A stretch of 6,746 nt of DNA from Chitinophagaceae bacterium (lineage in GTDB: Bacteria; Bacteroidota; Bacteroidia; Chitinophagales; Chitinophagaceae): contig DMRT01000222.1 in the NCBI GenBank assembly GCA_003455235.1, positions 1 to 6,746 on the forward strand, written 5' to 3'. Position numbers and translations under genes: made by a program. Below are positions 6,276 through 6,746 of the stretch, in pieces (the first letter of the stretch is position 1; every line of letters begins with the position of its first letter). The notes below the pieces were generated by a model. It worked only from the letters and a program-made list of their open reading frames with translations. It was not told the origin of the DNA and made no database searches.

Positions 6276-6746
6276 ATGAAAAAGATTTATTACTTCGCTC
6301 TTATCGCTATGGTGGTTGCCAGCTCCTGTAACAACCATTCATCATCTTCAGCAGAAACTAAAGTCCCGGCTTTCAGCATCACCGAAAACCCATTCGGCAG
6401 TTTTGAAGGAGCTGCAGTAACAGAATACACCATCACCAATCCATCGGGCATGCAGGTGAGTATTCTCAACTATGGCGCTACTGTAAGAAAGATACTGACC
6501 AAAGATAAAAATGGAAAAGAGGGGGATGTGATCCTTGGATATGATTCGCTGAGTGGCTATCTGCAAAAGAATAATCCGTATTTCGGATGCATTGTGGGCC
6601 GTTATGCCAACCGCATTGCCAACGCCAGTTTCAGGCTGAATGATACGGTATACACACTCGCCAATAACAACAACGGGCAAAGCCTGCATGGCGGGCTGAA
6701 AGGTTTTGACAAAGTGATCTGGAAAACAGAAAAGCCGGCAGGCGAC
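6276..6746 (+). CDS. Aldose 1-epimerase (mutarotase), exported lipoprotein, 3' end outside window
   Basis: The first 157 residues of a GalM-type mutarotase, cut by the window edge; the family is usually about 350-390 residues. It should interconvert alpha and beta anomers of an aldose such as L-arabinose. The N-terminus MKKIYYFALIAMVVASSC is a lipoprotein signal with likely lipid-modified C18, followed by a Ser-rich tether (CNNHSSSS). No run of acidic residues follows the Cys, so I would expect a periplasm-facing lipoprotein, but localisation is inferred. Mutarotase features are FGS, NYGATV, LGYDSLSGY, GRYANRI (R109, R113) and SLHGG, where H138 is the first of the two catalytic His. The second His and the catalytic Glu lie past the edge. 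It starts 5 bp after araD, as a member of the same operon. It would not be detected as a long closed frame because it has no stop here. Confidence 0.93.
   Translation, partial: MKKIYYFALIAMVVASSCNNHSSSSAETKVPAFSITENPFGSFEGAAVTEYTITNPSGMQVSILNYGATVRKILTKDKNGKEGDVILGYDSLSGYLQKNNPYFGCIVGRYANRIANASFRLNDTVYTLANNNNGQSLHGGLKGFDKVIWKTEKPAGD

Overview
The window looks like chromosomal DNA from a member of the Bacteroidota, most likely a Chitinophagaceae-like organism. This rests on moderate GC content, weak or absent Shine-Dalgarno sequences, a lipoprotein mutarotase with a Bacteroidota-style signal, and protein subtypes that I recognise from that phylum. These are the 'DMNF...NTGNEG' NtrC-type receiver, the kinase H-box HEIMNSVAPIS, and a HAD enzyme with the motif DLNGT. 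The assignment is by pattern recognition, not by a search. All six confident genes are on the + strand, in two blocks.

Block 1 (1-3006) is a two-component system. A noncoding leader (1-262) carries a perfect 15-bp direct repeat with a 22-bp period, then a weak stem followed by a T-run. Next comes an NtrC-family sigma-54 activator (263-1618). Forty-four bases later comes a membrane sensor kinase (1663-3006) with two transmembrane helices, no periplasmic domain, a PAS-like domain and an NtrB/NtrY-type catalytic core. The pair should form one phosphorelay. Its target is not visible, but the direct repeat is a reasonable candidate for the activator's own binding sites.

A 260-bp gap (3007-3266) separates the blocks. 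It holds an imperfect hairpin after the kinase and a possible 35-codon reverse-strand ORF with a good ribosome binding site. It must also hold the promoter of the next operon, which I cannot place firmly.

Block 2 (3267-6746, running off the right edge) is an L-arabinose utilisation operon. Its genes are a HAD phosphatase/phosphomutase-like protein, L-ribulokinase (araB), L-ribulose-5-phosphate 4-epimerase (araD), and an exported lipoprotein aldose 1-epimerase (galM-like, truncated by the window). Spacings are 2 bp, a 4-bp ATGA overlap and 5 bp, so co-transcription and translational coupling are very likely. A simple model is that the lipoprotein interconverts arabinose anomers outside the cytoplasm, an isomerase (araA, not in the window, perhaps downstream) makes L-ribulose, AraB phosphorylates it, and AraD makes D-xylulose 5-phosphate for the pentose phosphate pathway. 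The HAD protein is the unexplained member. Its general acid/base Asp is replaced by Asn, so it may be a phosphatase for side products rather than a true mutase.

I see no transposons, CRISPR arrays, tRNA or rRNA genes, or phage genes. I do not see a clearly new system. The best leads are the repeat-bearing leader, the DLNGT HAD protein inside the arabinose operon, and the small reverse-strand ORF.
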